From NCBI GenBank assembly GCA_963724625.1, contig CAVRVO010000004.1:124001-188000 (forward strand): a stretch of DNA of 64,000 bases, in the 5' to 3' direction. The notes below the pieces were generated by a model. The model saw only the letters and a program-made list of their open reading frames with translations. It did no database searches and was not told the origin of the DNA. Of this stretch, positions 51,309 through 60,784 are shown piece by piece. Position numbers and translations under genes: made by a program. The DNA is from DATBVX01 sp963724625 (GTDB lineage: Bacteria > Pseudomonadota > Gammaproteobacteria > Steroidobacterales > Steroidobacteraceae). Every line of letters starts with the position of its first letter. Position 1 is the first letter of the stretch.

Positions 51309-52394
51309 ATGGATCAGCAGCCCGTTTCATCGCCCGACGGCCCGATGCCGTCCGCAAACGGCGATCGTCGCCACGCGGAGCGTCGCCACGAGAACCGCAA
51401 CAAGCTCGAGCGCGTCTCGGTGCGCGGTCTGCTCGCGGTGCTCCTGGCCTGCATCGCGATTGGTTTCGCTGCGTTCGCCATCTGGCAGGCGGCGCGCGCG
51501 GGCCGAACGCTCACTGATATTCACGATCAGCAATCGCAGCTCGTCGCGGACAATGCGAAGCTGCACGAAGAGCTCACTGCACTGGCGGGCCGGCTCGCTG
51601 CCAACACCAATCGGGTGGAGGAGCTCGGCACCCTGGGGCCGCGGCTTTCAGAACTCGGCGACTCGTTCGCCGAGCTGCGTGATCGCACCGAGGGAGCACA
51701 ACGCGCCTGGACCAACGCGGAGGCGCGCTACCTCCTGGAAATCGCCAACCGCCGCCTGACACTCGACCACGACTGGGGGTCGGCGCTCGCGGCCCTGCAA
51801 GCAGCCGATGAGCGCCTGCAGTCCCTCAAGGACCCATCACTCAATCCGACGCGACGCGCCCTTGCATCCGAGATCCAGGCGCTGCGCAATGTCGTGCAGC
51901 CCGACCTCCCCGGCATCACGGCACGTCTTGCGAGTGCGGAAGAGATCGCGGGCTCTCTCCCGGTACTGGGGGCAATCAAGGAGGACTATTCGCCCGATAG
52001 CCCGGTTGCCGGTTCCCCTCCGGGGCTGGCGCGCGCCTGGCAGGTGATTCGCGCATCACTCGTGGGCATGGTAAGCATTCGTCGGATCGGGGATGACGCA
52101 GTCGAGCTCGTCTCCTTCGAAGAGCAGAACGTGAGACGCCAGCACATGCAGCTGCTGCTGTTCGCCACGCGCCTGGCCGCCCTCCGTGGCGATGAGAGCG
52201 CTTACAAGGCCAACCTCCTGGCGGCACGCGTGTGGCTCGAGCAGGCGTTCGACCCGGCCGACACGCGTGTTGCCACTCTGCGCCAGGAGCTGGCGATGCT
52301 CGACAAAGCGCCGATCGCCCCTGCGCTTCCTGACATCTCCCGCTCGCTGAAGCTCCTGGAAGCGCACGAGGCACGCAGCCGAGGTCGCACGTGA
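51309..52394 (+). CDS. hemX: HemX-like membrane protein
   Basis: A protein of 361 residues. ATG 51309 is chosen because it gives a short hydrophilic tail, DRRHAERRHENRNKLERV, before one transmembrane helix (about 41-62, GLLAVLLACIAIGFAAFAIW). The rest is periplasmic and coiled-coil rich (NRRLTLDHDWGSALAALQAADERL, RRQHMQLLLFATRLAAL). Such HemX/uroporphyrinogen methyltransferase-like proteins often lie with hemC-hemD; neither is here. The C-terminus overlaps hemY by four bases. Confidence 0.88.
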   Translation: MDQQPVSSPDGPMPSANGDRRHAERRHENRNKLERVSVRGLLAVLLACIAIGFAAFAIWQAARAGRTLTDIHDQQSQLVADNAKLHEELTALAGRLAANTNRVEELGTLGPRLSELGDSFAELRDRTEGAQRAWTNAEARYLLEIANRRLTLDHDWGSALAALQAADERLQSLKDPSLNPTRRALASEIQALRNVVQPDLPGITARLASAEEIAGSLPVLGAIKEDYSPDSPVAGSPPGLARAWQVIRASLVGMVSIRRIGDDAVELVSFEEQNVRRQHMQLLLFATRLAALRGDESAYKANLLAARVWLEQAFDPADTRVATLRQELAMLDKAPIAPALPDISRSLKLLEAHEARSRGRT

Positions 52395-53632
52395 AGCGCG
52401 CCGCCTACCTCATCGGGGCACTGATTGCCGCTGCGGCGATCGCCTCAGCCCTGCGCATCGACGCCGGATATGTCGCGATCAGCTTCCTGGGCGTGCTGAT
52501 CGAAATGTCGGTGGTGACGCTGGTCCTGCTGATCCTCGCCACGTTCCTGTTGCTGTGGCTTCTCTTCAGGTTGGTGCGACTGCGCACGCTGCGTCGCGAA
52601 GCGCAGGCAGCAAAACGCGATCAGCGTGCTCGCCTCGACCTTGCCCGTGGCGTATTCGAACTGGCTGAAGGCAACTGGCCGACGGCCGAGATTACTATTA
52701 CGCGCAGCGCGCGCGACAACGTGCAGCCGGCGGTGAATTACCTGATCGCAGCGCGTGCCGCGGATCTGCAGGGCGCGCACGAACGACGAGCTGGATGGCT
52801 GCGCATGGCGCGCGAAGCGGCACCCGACGAGATCGCGCCAGTGCTCGTCACCCAGGCGGAGATGCAGCTCAAGAACGGTCAGTTCGAGGCCGCACGCGAA
52901 ACCTTGCAAGAGCTCGATGCGTCCGGTCAGCAGAATCCGCGTGGCCTGCTGCTGCTCGCACGGCTCTATCGACAGTCGGGCGAGCTCGAAAAGTTGCGGG
53001 CACTCGAATCGAAACTGCGCGGGGCGCGCGGCGTTCGTACCGCCGCGGTCGATGAGCTGATGGATCAGGCCTACCTCGAGATGTTGCGGGTTGCGGCCGA
53101 GAGTGGTGATGCGGAGCGACTGGATCGGGCCTGGAACGATGCTTCCAAGCCCGCCACGCGCCGTCCGGACATTCTGCTCGCGTACGCGCGCGGCGCAATG
53201 AAGTACGGCAAGCACGATGTCGCGGAGAAGTTGCTGCGGGACTTTCTCGATGATGAGTGGAACGACGCACTGGCGGCACTCTATGGGGAGCTGGAACTGC
53301 CCGATCCGCTCGAGCCCCTCGCAGTCGCCGAGAAGTGGCTGCGCGCGCGACGTGAGGATCCCGTTCTGCTGGTGAGCTGCGCGCGACTCAGCATGCGTGC
53401 CGAGCTTTATGGCAAGGCACGCAGCTACCTCGAGACCAGCCTGATGATCCGGCGCGATCCGGTGACGTATCAGTTGCTCGGAACTCTTCTCGACGAGCTG
53501 GGCGAGAAGGAGCATGCGGCTCGCGTACTGCATGACGGCCTCGCCATGGCGATCGGCCGCAAGGCGAATCTTCCCAAGATCAAGCTGCGTCGCACGCAGG
53601 TTCGCGCCGACGGCGGTGGCTGGCGCACCTGA
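52391..53632 (+). CDS. hemY: HemY-like membrane TPR protein
   Basis: A protein of 413 residues from GTG 52391 (overlap GTGA with hemX). Two membrane helices at the start (about 5-22 and 35-60) are followed by TPR-like repeats (ARGVFELAEGNWPTAEITI, AQLLLLARLYRQSGELEKL in modified form, YLEMLRVAAESGDAERL). HemY is an inner-membrane protein of haem metabolism of unknown role and regularly follows hemX. The C-terminal 15 residues are basic. Confidence 0.88.
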   Translation: MKRAAYLIGALIAAAAIASALRIDAGYVAISFLGVLIEMSVVTLVLLILATFLLLWLLFRLVRLRTLRREAQAAKRDQRARLDLARGVFELAEGNWPTAEITITRSARDNVQPAVNYLIAARAADLQGAHERRAGWLRMAREAAPDEIAPVLVTQAEMQLKNGQFEAARETLQELDASGQQNPRGLLLLARLYRQSGELEKLRALESKLRGARGVRTAAVDELMDQAYLEMLRVAAESGDAERLDRAWNDASKPATRRPDILLAYARGAMKYGKHDVAEKLLRDFLDDEWNDALAALYGELELPDPLEPLAVAEKWLRARREDPVLLVSCARLSMRAELYGKARSYLETSLMIRRDPVTYQLLGTLLDELGEKEHAARVLHDGLAMAIGRKANLPKIKLRRTQVRADGGGWRT

Positions 53633-53647
53633 GCGCTGCTGCTGGTT

Positions 53648-54721
53648 TCATGCACCACGCCGTCGCATCTTCGCGAGTGCATCCGGTGCGTACTCGAAGG
53701 AGTCGAAGTGCAGGCGCTCCGGGGGTAATCCCCGTTGCAACGCGCCACTCTTGACCGCCTCCACCAGTGCTGGCGGGCCGCTGGTGTAGATCTCGACGCC
53801 ACTCATGTCCGGATAGGCATCGAAAACGCTCTCGTGCACGAGGCCGCGCCGGCCTTGCCATGAATCATCGGCATCAAGGTTCGACAGCACCGGCGTGTAG
53901 CGAAGACTCGGGTGCGCCTTGGTCCACTGTTGCACGAGATCATGCTCGTAGAGATCGACGAGCGCCTTCGCGCCCCAGAAAAGATGCAGGCTCCGCGTCG
54001 GACCTCGCTCCAATACATGACGGATGATCGACTTCAGCGGAGCGAATCCCGTGCCACCGCCGATCAGGAGTGCCGGCGTCTTCGCATCGTGCCCAGGACC
54101 GAAACCATAGCCGAACTGGCCGAGCGGCCCTTCGATGCGCAGTAACGATCGTTCCTCTATGTCGGCGAACACCCGCTGAGTGAACTCACCCCCCGGCGAG
54201 CGTCGGACGTGAAGCTCGAGCGGCCGGCTGTCGTGCGGCGGGCTCGCAATCGAAAAGCTCCGGCGCCGTTCGCCCGCTAACATGATGTCGAGGTACTGCC
54301 CCGGCAGGTAATGGAGTGCTTCGATCGCGGGCAGTTGCAGATAGAGCGCCATCACATCGGGCGCCAGCAGCTCCTTGCGGGCGATACGACAGGGAAGATC
54401 TTTGATCTGGATGTCATCCGCGAGCCGGACCTCGCGGATGTTGACGCTCACGTTGCTGGTGGGGTGAGCCTCGCAGAGCAAGGCGTAGCCCTGTTTGACT
54501 TCCTCAGCCGTAATGCCGAGGGGTTGCCCGAACGGATACTGAATCGAGCCCGACAGGATCTTCGCGCGGCAGGACGAACAGCTGCCACCCTTGCAGCTGT
54601 GCGGCAGATTGATACCGAGGTTGAGCGCCGCGTCCAGGATCGACTCGTTCGGGCGCACGCTGAACGTGCGCCCTTCCGGCAGAAGAGTGACGTGATGCAG
54701 CGGTTCGTCAGCCGGGTTCAC
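53648..54721 (-). CDS. Ferredoxin-type 2Fe-2S/FAD/NAD(P) reductase (CDP-glucoseen reductase-like)
   Basis: A protein of 357 residues. The N-terminal 2Fe-2S ferredoxin domain has CKGGSCSSC (about 44-52) with the last Cys in ALLCEAHP. The FAD domain has RRSFSIASPP and the NAD domain LLIGGGTGFAPLKSI. This order matches plant-type ferredoxin-reductase electron carriers, for instance CDP-6-deoxy-delta-3,4-glucoseen reductase and phenol hydroxylase reductase; in gammaproteobacteria such a gene often neighbours ubiD. The partner oxidoreductase is not in sight. The same-strand DUF2167 gene is 26 bp upstream. Confidence 0.88.
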   Translation of the reverse strand: MNPADEPLHHVTLLPEGRTFSVRPNESILDAALNLGINLPHSCKGGSCSSCRAKILSGSIQYPFGQPLGITAEEVKQGYALLCEAHPTSNVSVNIREVRLADDIQIKDLPCRIARKELLAPDVMALYLQLPAIEALHYLPGQYLDIMLAGERRRSFSIASPPHDSRPLELHVRRSPGGEFTQRVFADIEERSLLRIEGPLGQFGYGFGPGHDAKTPALLIGGGTGFAPLKSIIRHVLERGPTRSLHLFWGAKALVDLYEHDLVQQWTKAHPSLRYTPVLSNLDADDSWQGRRGLVHESVFDAYPDMSGVEIYTSGPPALVEAVKSGALQRGLPPERLHFDSFEYAPDALAKMRRRGA

Positions 54722-54747
54722 GCCTCAAGTCTAGTGCTTCCCGGTGC

Positions 54748-55656
54748 TCAGGCGCTCTCCGAGGCCTTCCTCCCGCGGAACAACTTCCCAAGCAAGCCGC
54801 CGATGGCGGCGAGTCCGAGGATGATGAACTTCTTGAATGCGAGCAGCAGCACGCCGAGCTTGGCAAACAGGCCCGCTTTCGCGGCGAGACCGCCGGCGAC
54901 GAGCGCACCCAACCCGTATGCGGCCATACGATCGGTGCCGTGGTTGTAGTCCTCGTAGCGGTAGCCTTCATTGAAGCTGGCAACTCGCAACAAGTCCTTC
55001 ATGTCGCGTTCGATGCCCGAGAGTTGCGGCATGGAAGCAACCGCATTCATGGACAACACACCTTCTCGACCCAGGACCCTGACGTCGTAGTTGAGGGTAT
55101 GGACGTCGCTCGAGCCGAATTTCAGCTCTTTCGCCCAATAGATCTTGCGCGCCAGGTCGTCGTAGTGCGGCGGCTCGGCCCAGCCCAGCAGCTCGATCGG
55201 CTCGTACCCCTGGCTGGTGCGGTCCTTGTTGCCGTCACGGGTACCTTCCTTCATGTCCTTGAGCAGGTCGTTGTAGTCGATCTTCTTGGCATCGGCATCG
55301 TCCACATGACCGTCGTCGAGATAGGTCACGATCACGGCCCAGCCGGTTTCCTCGAACGGATCGACATCAGCCGGCACCACAGCACCCAGAGTCTCGTCGC
55401 CCGGCGGATTGCCCCAGGCTACGAGAAGCTTCTCGGTCTCAGCGGGATTGAGGTATCGATAACTCTGCGCCAGGTGCAGCGTCGCGACTTTGTTGGGGAG
55501 CAGCACATCGCCCGTCTGGTACTTGAGCTCCGGCGGGTGAAACTGTTCCTGTGCTTCATCGCCCGGCGCGGAGGCATCCGGCGCAGGCACGGGTTCCTGT
55601 TGGGCAAAGGCAGAACTCGTCAGGCCCAGCAGACAGCAGAGCAGAATTCGCTTCAT
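54748..55656 (-). CDS. DUF2167 membrane-anchored protein
   Basis: A protein of 302 residues. After a signal peptide (MKRILLCCLLGLTSSAFA-Q) come Pro-rich and acidic residues, then HPPELKYQTGDVLLPNKVATLHL and WAEPPHYDDLARKIYWAKELKFG, both typical of the DUF2167 family, and YDVRVLGREGVLSMNAVA. A C-terminal membrane helix pair (about 248-290, with LFAKLGVLLLAFKKF) anchors it. The family function is unknown. Upstream is ubiD on the same strand. Confidence 0.87.
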   Translation of the reverse strand: MKRILLCCLLGLTSSAFAQQEPVPAPDASAPGDEAQEQFHPPELKYQTGDVLLPNKVATLHLAQSYRYLNPAETEKLLVAWGNPPGDETLGAVVPADVDPFEETGWAVIVTYLDDGHVDDADAKKIDYNDLLKDMKEGTRDGNKDRTSQGYEPIELLGWAEPPHYDDLARKIYWAKELKFGSSDVHTLNYDVRVLGREGVLSMNAVASMPQLSGIERDMKDLLRVASFNEGYRYEDYNHGTDRMAAYGLGALVAGGLAAKAGLFAKLGVLLLAFKKFIILGLAAIGGLLGKLFRGRKASESA

Positions 55657-55787
55657 TGCAAGGTCTCCCGATCCGAGTGAATCGAAACGCGCACGCCGGC
55701 CGCGGTTTGGCGTGGTCCTTTGCGGACTGTCATCTCTCGGCGGGCGAAGGTACCGGCCGGATCACGGTCTGTCCGTGAACTGCGCCA

Positions 55788-57264
55788 CTATGTCAAAGGC
55801 TTGTCGATGCCGAGTTCGCCCCACAGGGCGTCGATCCTCGCGATCACATCGCGCGACATAATGATGGGCAGTCCCCAGGAACGGCTCGTCTCTCCGGGCC
55901 ACTTGTTGGTCGCATCGAAGCCGATCTTGGAGCCGAGCCCCGACACCGGCGAAGCAAAGTCCAGGTAGTCGATCGGCGTGTGCTCCATGATCACCGTGTC
56001 GCGCGCCGGGTCCATGCGCGTCGTCATGGCCCAGATCACGTCCTTCCAGTTGCGCGCATCGATGTCATCGTCCGTGACGATCACGAACTTCGTGTACATG
56101 AACTGTTTGAGATATCCCCACACGCCCATCATCACGCGCCGCGCGTGACCCGCGTATTGCTTGCGGATCGTCACCACCGCGAGCCGGTACGAACAGCCTT
56201 CCGGCGGCAGATAGAAATCGGCAACCTCGGGAAACTGCTTCTGCAGCAGTGGCACGAACACCTCGTTGAGCGCGAGCCCGAGGATCGAGGGCTCATCGGG
56301 TGGCCGCCCGGTGTAGGTGCTGTGATAGATCGGTTGTTCGCGATGCGTGATGCGCTCGACCGTGAACACCGGGAAGTTCTCGACCTCGTTGTAGTAGCCG
56401 GTGTGATCGCCGAAGGGGCCCTCGGGCGCGTTGTCGCCCGGTCGAATGAATCCTTCCAGCACGATTTCGGCATTCGCGGGAACCTGCAGGTCATGGCTCA
56501 GACATTTCACCAGTTCGGTACGGCCGCCGCGCAGGAGTCCCGCAAACGCATATTCAGAGAGCGTGTCGGGCACCGGCGTCACGGCGGCCAGCGTCGTCGC
56601 GGGGTCGGCACCGAGTACCACCGCGACTGGGAAACGGTTCGCCTGGATGGGCGATCTGCCAATCGCGAAAATCCAGCGCACCGCCACGATGTGCGAGCCA
56701 ACGCATGATGAGCCGATTGCGTCCGATCACCTGCTGGCGGTAGATGCCAAGGTTCTGACGATCCCGGGTGGGTCCGCGCGTGACTACGAGACCCCAGGTG
56801 ATGAGAGGCGCGACATCTGCTGGCCAACATGTCTGAATCGGCCAGCGCGCGAGATCCACTGCGGTCCCTTCCAGTTGAACGCTCTGGCACGCGGCGCTGC
56901 GGACTTCCTTCGGCGCCATGTCGAGCACCTTGCGCAGCACCGGGAGCTTCTCCCATGCGTCTCGCAGTCCCTTCGGCGGTTCCGGCTCTCGCAGGTATGC
57001 GAGCAGTTTTCCAACCTCGCGCAGGTCCGCGACGGTTTGCTGTCCGAGCGCGAGCGCCACCCGCTCAACTGTGCCGAACAGGTTTCCGAGCACGGGAACG
57101 TCGTATCCTTGCGGCCGCTCGAACAGGAGTGCCGGCCCGCCCTGGGCGAGCGTGCGGCGGCAGATCTCGGTCATTTCCAGCCGCGGGCTCACCGCCGCCT
57201 GGATGCGCTTGAGCTCGCCGCGTGATTCGAGCTGATCGAGAAAGTCGCGTAGATCGGAGTACAT
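55788..57264 (-). pseudogene. ubiD: UbiD-family decarboxylase, apparent +1 frameshift
   Basis: The two parts together give a UbiD protein of about 490 residues. From ATG 57264 (MYSDLRDFLDQLESRGELKRI) the frame runs to HPGEPFP; one base later it resumes VAVVLGADPATTLAAVTPVP and continues through EGPFGDHTGYYNEVENFPVFTVERITHR, RPPDEPSI and the C-terminus. Joining needs the removal of one T in TTT near 56630. E-x-F-G-D-H (EGPFGDH) is the prenylated-FMN and catalytic region. The prenyl-dihydroxybenzoate decarboxylase step of ubiquinone synthesis would be lost if the shift is real, so an error is likely. Confidence 0.85.
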
Positions 57265-57275
57265 GGGGTCATTGT

Positions 57276-57728
57276 ATGGCGTTTCAGAACCCTTCCCGGC
57301 TCGAGATTCAGCAACTGCTGCGCTCCGCCCGCACCATCGCGATGGTCGGGCTTTCACCTAATCCTGCGCGTCCGAGCTTTGGCGTCGCGCGCCACCTCAA
57401 GGGCTATGGCTATCGGGTCATTCCCGTGAATCCAAACTGCGAGGCGGTACTCGGTGAGAAAGCGCTGCCCGACCTCGCTGCCGCCAAGGCCTCGCTGAAG
57501 CCAGGCGAGTCGATCGATATTGTTGACGTGTTCCGTCGGCCGCAGGCGGTGCCCGCGATTGTGGATGATTGCATTCGACTCGAGCTGAAAGCACTGTGGC
57601 TGCAGCTTGGCGTGATCAACGAACCGGCGGCTGAACGTGCCCGCGCGGCGGGAATGTTCGTCGTGATGGACCTGTGCCTCTATCGAGAGCGGGCGGCACT
57701 TGAGGTATCCTCGCCGCATGCAGATTGA
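57276..57728 (+). CDS. CoA-binding domain protein (YccU-like)
   Basis: A protein of 150 residues from ATG 57276, only 11 bases from the divergent ubiD start. It has the CoA_binding Rossmann fold: TIAMVGLSPNPARPSFGVARHLKGYGYRVIPVNP (starting MVGLSPNPARPS), VDVFRRPQAVPAIVDD and LWLQLGVINEPAAERARAAG. It binds CoA and the role is unknown. Its last 11 bases overlap the dapF start. Confidence 0.88.
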   Translation: MAFQNPSRLEIQQLLRSARTIAMVGLSPNPARPSFGVARHLKGYGYRVIPVNPNCEAVLGEKALPDLAAAKASLKPGESIDIVDVFRRPQAVPAIVDDCIRLELKALWLQLGVINEPAAERARAAGMFVVMDLCLYRERAALEVSSPHAD

Positions 57729-58545
57729 CTTCGTGAAGATGCATGGACTCGGCAACGACTTCATGATCTTCGACGCCCCGCGCGGCCCGCTTCCCGATGC
57801 TGAAACCTTCCGCAAGCTGGCGCGCCGACACACCGGCATCGGTTTTGACCAGGCCCTGATCCTCGAGCCGCCGCGCCGCGCGGACACCCGCGTCTACTAC
57901 CGCATCGTCAATGCCGACGGCCGTGAGGTCGAACAATGCGGCAATGGCGCGCGCTGCATCGCCGCCCTGATCGCACGTCGTTCGAAACTCGGTCCGGGCG
58001 AAATCATGATGGATAGCCCCGGTGGCCTGGTGCGCGCACGCGTACGCGACGATGGCCTGGTGTCGGTCGACATGGGCGTCCCGAATTTCGATCCACGCTC
58101 GCTGCCTTTTGAGGCGAGCGGCGAGGCCTATATCTATCCGCTTCAGGTTGCGGGCGGTGAAGTCGAGATTGGTGCCGTGTCGATCGGCAACCCGCACGCG
58201 GTGATCCGCGTCGCTTCGGTCGACAACGCGCCCGTGGACAGGCTGGGGCCTGCCGTAGAGAATCACAGCCGCTTCCCGAATCGCACCAATGTGGAATTCA
58301 TGGAAGTGGTGAGCCCGAAGCAGATTCGCTTGCGGGTGCACGAGCGCGGTACCGGCGAGACACTCGCCTGTGGAACCGGCGCTTGCGGCGCAGTTGCTGT
58401 TGGGCGGCGCCATGGTTTGCTGGGGGAGGAAGTCGAAGTCAATGTGCGCGGCGGCCGGCTCATCGTGAGCTGGGCCGGTGAGGGCGAGCACATCTGGCTC
58501 ACGGGACCAACCGAGACGGCCTACGAGGGCCGGGTTGAAGTCTGA
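57718..58545 (+). CDS. dapF: Diaminopimelate epimerase
   Basis: A protein of 275 residues from ATG 57718 (MQIDFVKMHGLGNDFMIFD), overlapping the CoA-binding gene by 11 bases. Two catalytic Cys lie in VEQCGNGARC and GETLACGTGACGA. It converts LL- to meso-diaminopimelate for lysine and peptidoglycan. RTNVEFMEVV and SVDMGVPNFDP are family segments. DUF484 and xerC follow, a common order. Confidence 0.96.
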   Translation: MQIDFVKMHGLGNDFMIFDAPRGPLPDAETFRKLARRHTGIGFDQALILEPPRRADTRVYYRIVNADGREVEQCGNGARCIAALIARRSKLGPGEIMMDSPGGLVRARVRDDGLVSVDMGVPNFDPRSLPFEASGEAYIYPLQVAGGEVEIGAVSIGNPHAVIRVASVDNAPVDRLGPAVENHSRFPNRTNVEFMEVVSPKQIRLRVHERGTGETLACGTGACGAVAVGRRHGLLGEEVEVNVRGGRLIVSWAGEGEHIWLTGPTETAYEGRVEV

Positions 58546-58573
58546 TCAATAAACGCAAGGGGATGACACTACG

Positions 58574-59287
58574 ATGAGCACACAGCCGGCGCGGGGAGTG
58601 AAGAGCGAGGGCATCAACGACGACACGGTGGGTCAATACCTGCAGACCTATCCGGATTTCTTCGAACGCAACAGTGCCTTGCTCGCACGCCTGCGACTTC
58701 CGCACGCGCACAATTCGGGCCAGACGATCTCGCTGGTCGAGCGCCAGGTCGATGTGCTGCGCGAACGCAACCAGGGCCTGGAGCGCAAGCTCAAGGAGTT
58801 GATCGATGTCGCGCGCGCCAACGAAGCACTGACCGACAAGATCTATCGCTTCGATCGCCGTCTGATTCGTGCCCGTAGCATGGCCGAGACGGTGACCTCG
58901 ATCGAGGCCTCGCTGCGTGAGGATTTCGAGGCGATGCACGCGGTGCTGGTGCTGTTCGTGGCGCCGCTTCCGGAACTCGAGGCACTGGAAGGGCGGTTTC
59001 TGCGGCTCCTCGCACGCGAGCACGCGGATCTCAAGATGTTCGACACCTTCCTCGCCGCGGCCAAGCCGCGCTGCGGCCAGGTGCGCGATGCGCAACGCGA
59101 CTATCTCTTCGGCGCCGGCAACATCGAGATCGGCTCGGTCGCCCTCGCACCGCTCGGTCCACACGCCGAGTACGGCTTCCTCGCGGTCGGTAGCAGCGAT
59201 TCAGACCGCTTCCACCCGACCATGAGCACCGATTTCCTCGGCCGCATCGGCGATCACATCCGCGAGGCGCTCGCACGGTTCGGATGA
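58574..59287 (+). CDS. DUF484 family protein
   Basis: A protein of 237 residues. Opening IND-DTVGQYLQTYPDFFER, then a coiled coil (about 45-75, VLRERNQGLERKLKELIDVAR) and a GAF-like C-terminal domain (ARGDAVLV-type, ending DFLGRIGDHIREAL). DUF484 proteins stand between dapF and xerC in many gammaproteobacteria, role unknown. Its stop overlaps the xerC start (ATGA). Confidence 0.92.
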   Translation: MSTQPARGVKSEGINDDTVGQYLQTYPDFFERNSALLARLRLPHAHNSGQTISLVERQVDVLRERNQGLERKLKELIDVARANEALTDKIYRFDRRLIRARSMAETVTSIEASLREDFEAMHAVLVLFVAPLPELEALEGRFLRLLAREHADLKMFDTFLAAAKPRCGQVRDAQRDYLFGAGNIEIGSVALAPLGPHAEYGFLAVGSSDSDRFHPTMSTDFLGRIGDHIREALARFG

Positions 59288-60192
59288 ACGCTGGCGCGCC
59301 TGCGTGGACTGAACGATTCATCAAGCACCTGCGCACCGAGCGCAGGCTGAGTGCACTGACTGCGTCGAGCTACGCGCGCGACCTCGCCGCTCTGGTGGCT
59401 TTCTGCGACACGCAGAAGCTCGCGGACTGGAAGGCGCTCGACAGCCAGTACGTGCGCGTGTTCGCCGCCAAACAGCACGCGCGAGGACTCTCGCCGCGCA
59501 GCATCCAGCGCCAGCTTTCCGCGGTTCGCACTTTTCTCAACTACCTGATCCGCGAACGCGTCCTGAAGAGCAATCCCGCGCTGGAAGTGCGCGCTCCCAA
59601 GGGCGCCAAGCACCTGCCGCACACGCTCGATGCCGATCAAATGGCGAAACTGCTCGACTTTCGCACCGCCGACGGACTGGCAGTGCGCGACAAAGCGATG
59701 ATGGAGCTGCTCTACTCCTCGGGCCTGCGACTCCAGGAACTGATTTCGCTCGACCTGACCGCGGTCGATCTTGCCGATCGCACGCTGCGGGTCACAGGCA
59801 AGGGAAACAAGGCCAGGATCCTGCCGATCGGTCGATTCGCCGTCGATGCCATCAAGGCCTGGCTCAAGGAGCGCGCTGCCATCGCGGCGGTTGACGAGGC
59901 TGCGCTATTTGTGGGCCGCAACGGGCATCGCATCGGCGCTCGTGCCGTGCAGCTGCGGATCGACCACTGGGCGCGACAGTCCGGCCTCGGCGTGAAGACC
60001 CATCCGCATCTTTTCCGTCATTCCTTCGCCACGCACCTGCTCGAATCGAGCGGGAACCTGCGCGGCGTGCAGGAACTTCTCGGCCACGCCAATATCAGTA
60101 CGACGCAGGTGTATACGCATCTTGATTTCCAGCACCTGGCGCGTATATACGACGCTTCACACCCGCGCGCGCGACGCAAGCGTACCCGCTGA
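59284..60192 (+). CDS. xerC: Tyrosine recombinase XerC
   Basis: A protein of 302 residues with the six catalytic residues R149 (SSGLRLQELISL), K174 (GKGNKARIL), H242 and R245 (HPHLFRHSF), H268 (LLGHANIS) and Y277 (TTQVYTHL). It resolves chromosome dimers at dif with XerD. It is coupled to DUF484. Its place (dapF-DUF484-xerC) marks it as chromosomal XerC, not an integron integrase (it lacks the IntI-specific extra region between motifs). Confidence 0.96.
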   Translation: MNAGAPAWTERFIKHLRTERRLSALTASSYARDLAALVAFCDTQKLADWKALDSQYVRVFAAKQHARGLSPRSIQRQLSAVRTFLNYLIRERVLKSNPALEVRAPKGAKHLPHTLDADQMAKLLDFRTADGLAVRDKAMMELLYSSGLRLQELISLDLTAVDLADRTLRVTGKGNKARILPIGRFAVDAIKAWLKERAAIAAVDEAALFVGRNGHRIGARAVQLRIDHWARQSGLGVKTHPHLFRHSFATHLLESSGNLRGVQELLGHANISTTQVYTHLDFQHLARIYDASHPRARRKRTR

Positions 60193-60235
60193 TTTCCCGT
60201 CGCGCGTCGCATTCCGCGGCGAGGAGATTTCACCG

Positions 60236-60784
60236 ATGCCTGAAGCTGCCAACTTTCATGGGACCACGATTCTCTCCGTGCGACGCGACGGCGTGGTGGC
60301 GATGGGCGGCGACGGCCAGGTGACGATCGGCTCGACCGTGATGAAGAGCAATGCGCGCAAAGTGCGCCGGCTCTACCAGAACAAGGTCCTGGCAGGATTT
60401 GCCGGCGGAACCGCGGACGCATTCACGCTCTTCGAGCGCTTCGAAGGCAAGCTCGAGAAGTACGGCAATCTCACCCGCGGCGCGATCGAGCTGGCGAAGG
60501 ACTGGCGCACCGATCGATACCTGCGACGGCTCGAAGCGCTCTTGTGTGTCGCCGATACGCAAAGCTCGTTCATCATCTCTGGCAACGGTGATGTGATCGA
60601 GCCCGAGCAGCAATTGATGGCGATCGGCTCCGGCGGCCCCTACGCGCAGTCTGCCGCGCGAGCCCTGCTCGAGGACAGCAAGTTGAGCGCCCGCGAGATC
60701 GTCGAGAAGGCGCTCAACATCGCCGCGGATATCTGCATCTATACCAATCGCAATCTCACCATCGAGGAATTGAAGGCTGACTGA
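60236..60784 (+). CDS. hslV: ATP-dependent protease subunit HslV
   Basis: A protein of 182 residues with GAGGAGA upstream. HGTTILSVRRDGVVAMGGDGQVTIGSTVMK holds the N-terminal Thr nucleophile (Thr10) after a nine-residue propeptide, with GDGQVT and NVAADICIYTN-type segments. It is the proteolytic half of HslVU. Overlaps the hslU start by one base. Confidence 0.96.
   Translation: MPEAANFHGTTILSVRRDGVVAMGGDGQVTIGSTVMKSNARKVRRLYQNKVLAGFAGGTADAFTLFERFEGKLEKYGNLTRGAIELAKDWRTDRYLRRLEALLCVADTQSSFIISGNGDVIEPEQQLMAIGSGGPYAQSAARALLEDSKLSAREIVEKALNIAADICIYTNRNLTIEELKAD

Noticed and set aside
60121..60149. Possible heat-shock (sigma32) promoter before hslV: CTTGAT then CGTATATA
   Set aside because: It lies in the conserved xerC tail and the -10 match is weak.
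59284..60192. XerC as a possible integron integrase for the array at the right end
   Set aside because: Position beside dapF and DUF484 and lack of the IntI-specific extra patch show it to be chromosomal XerC.
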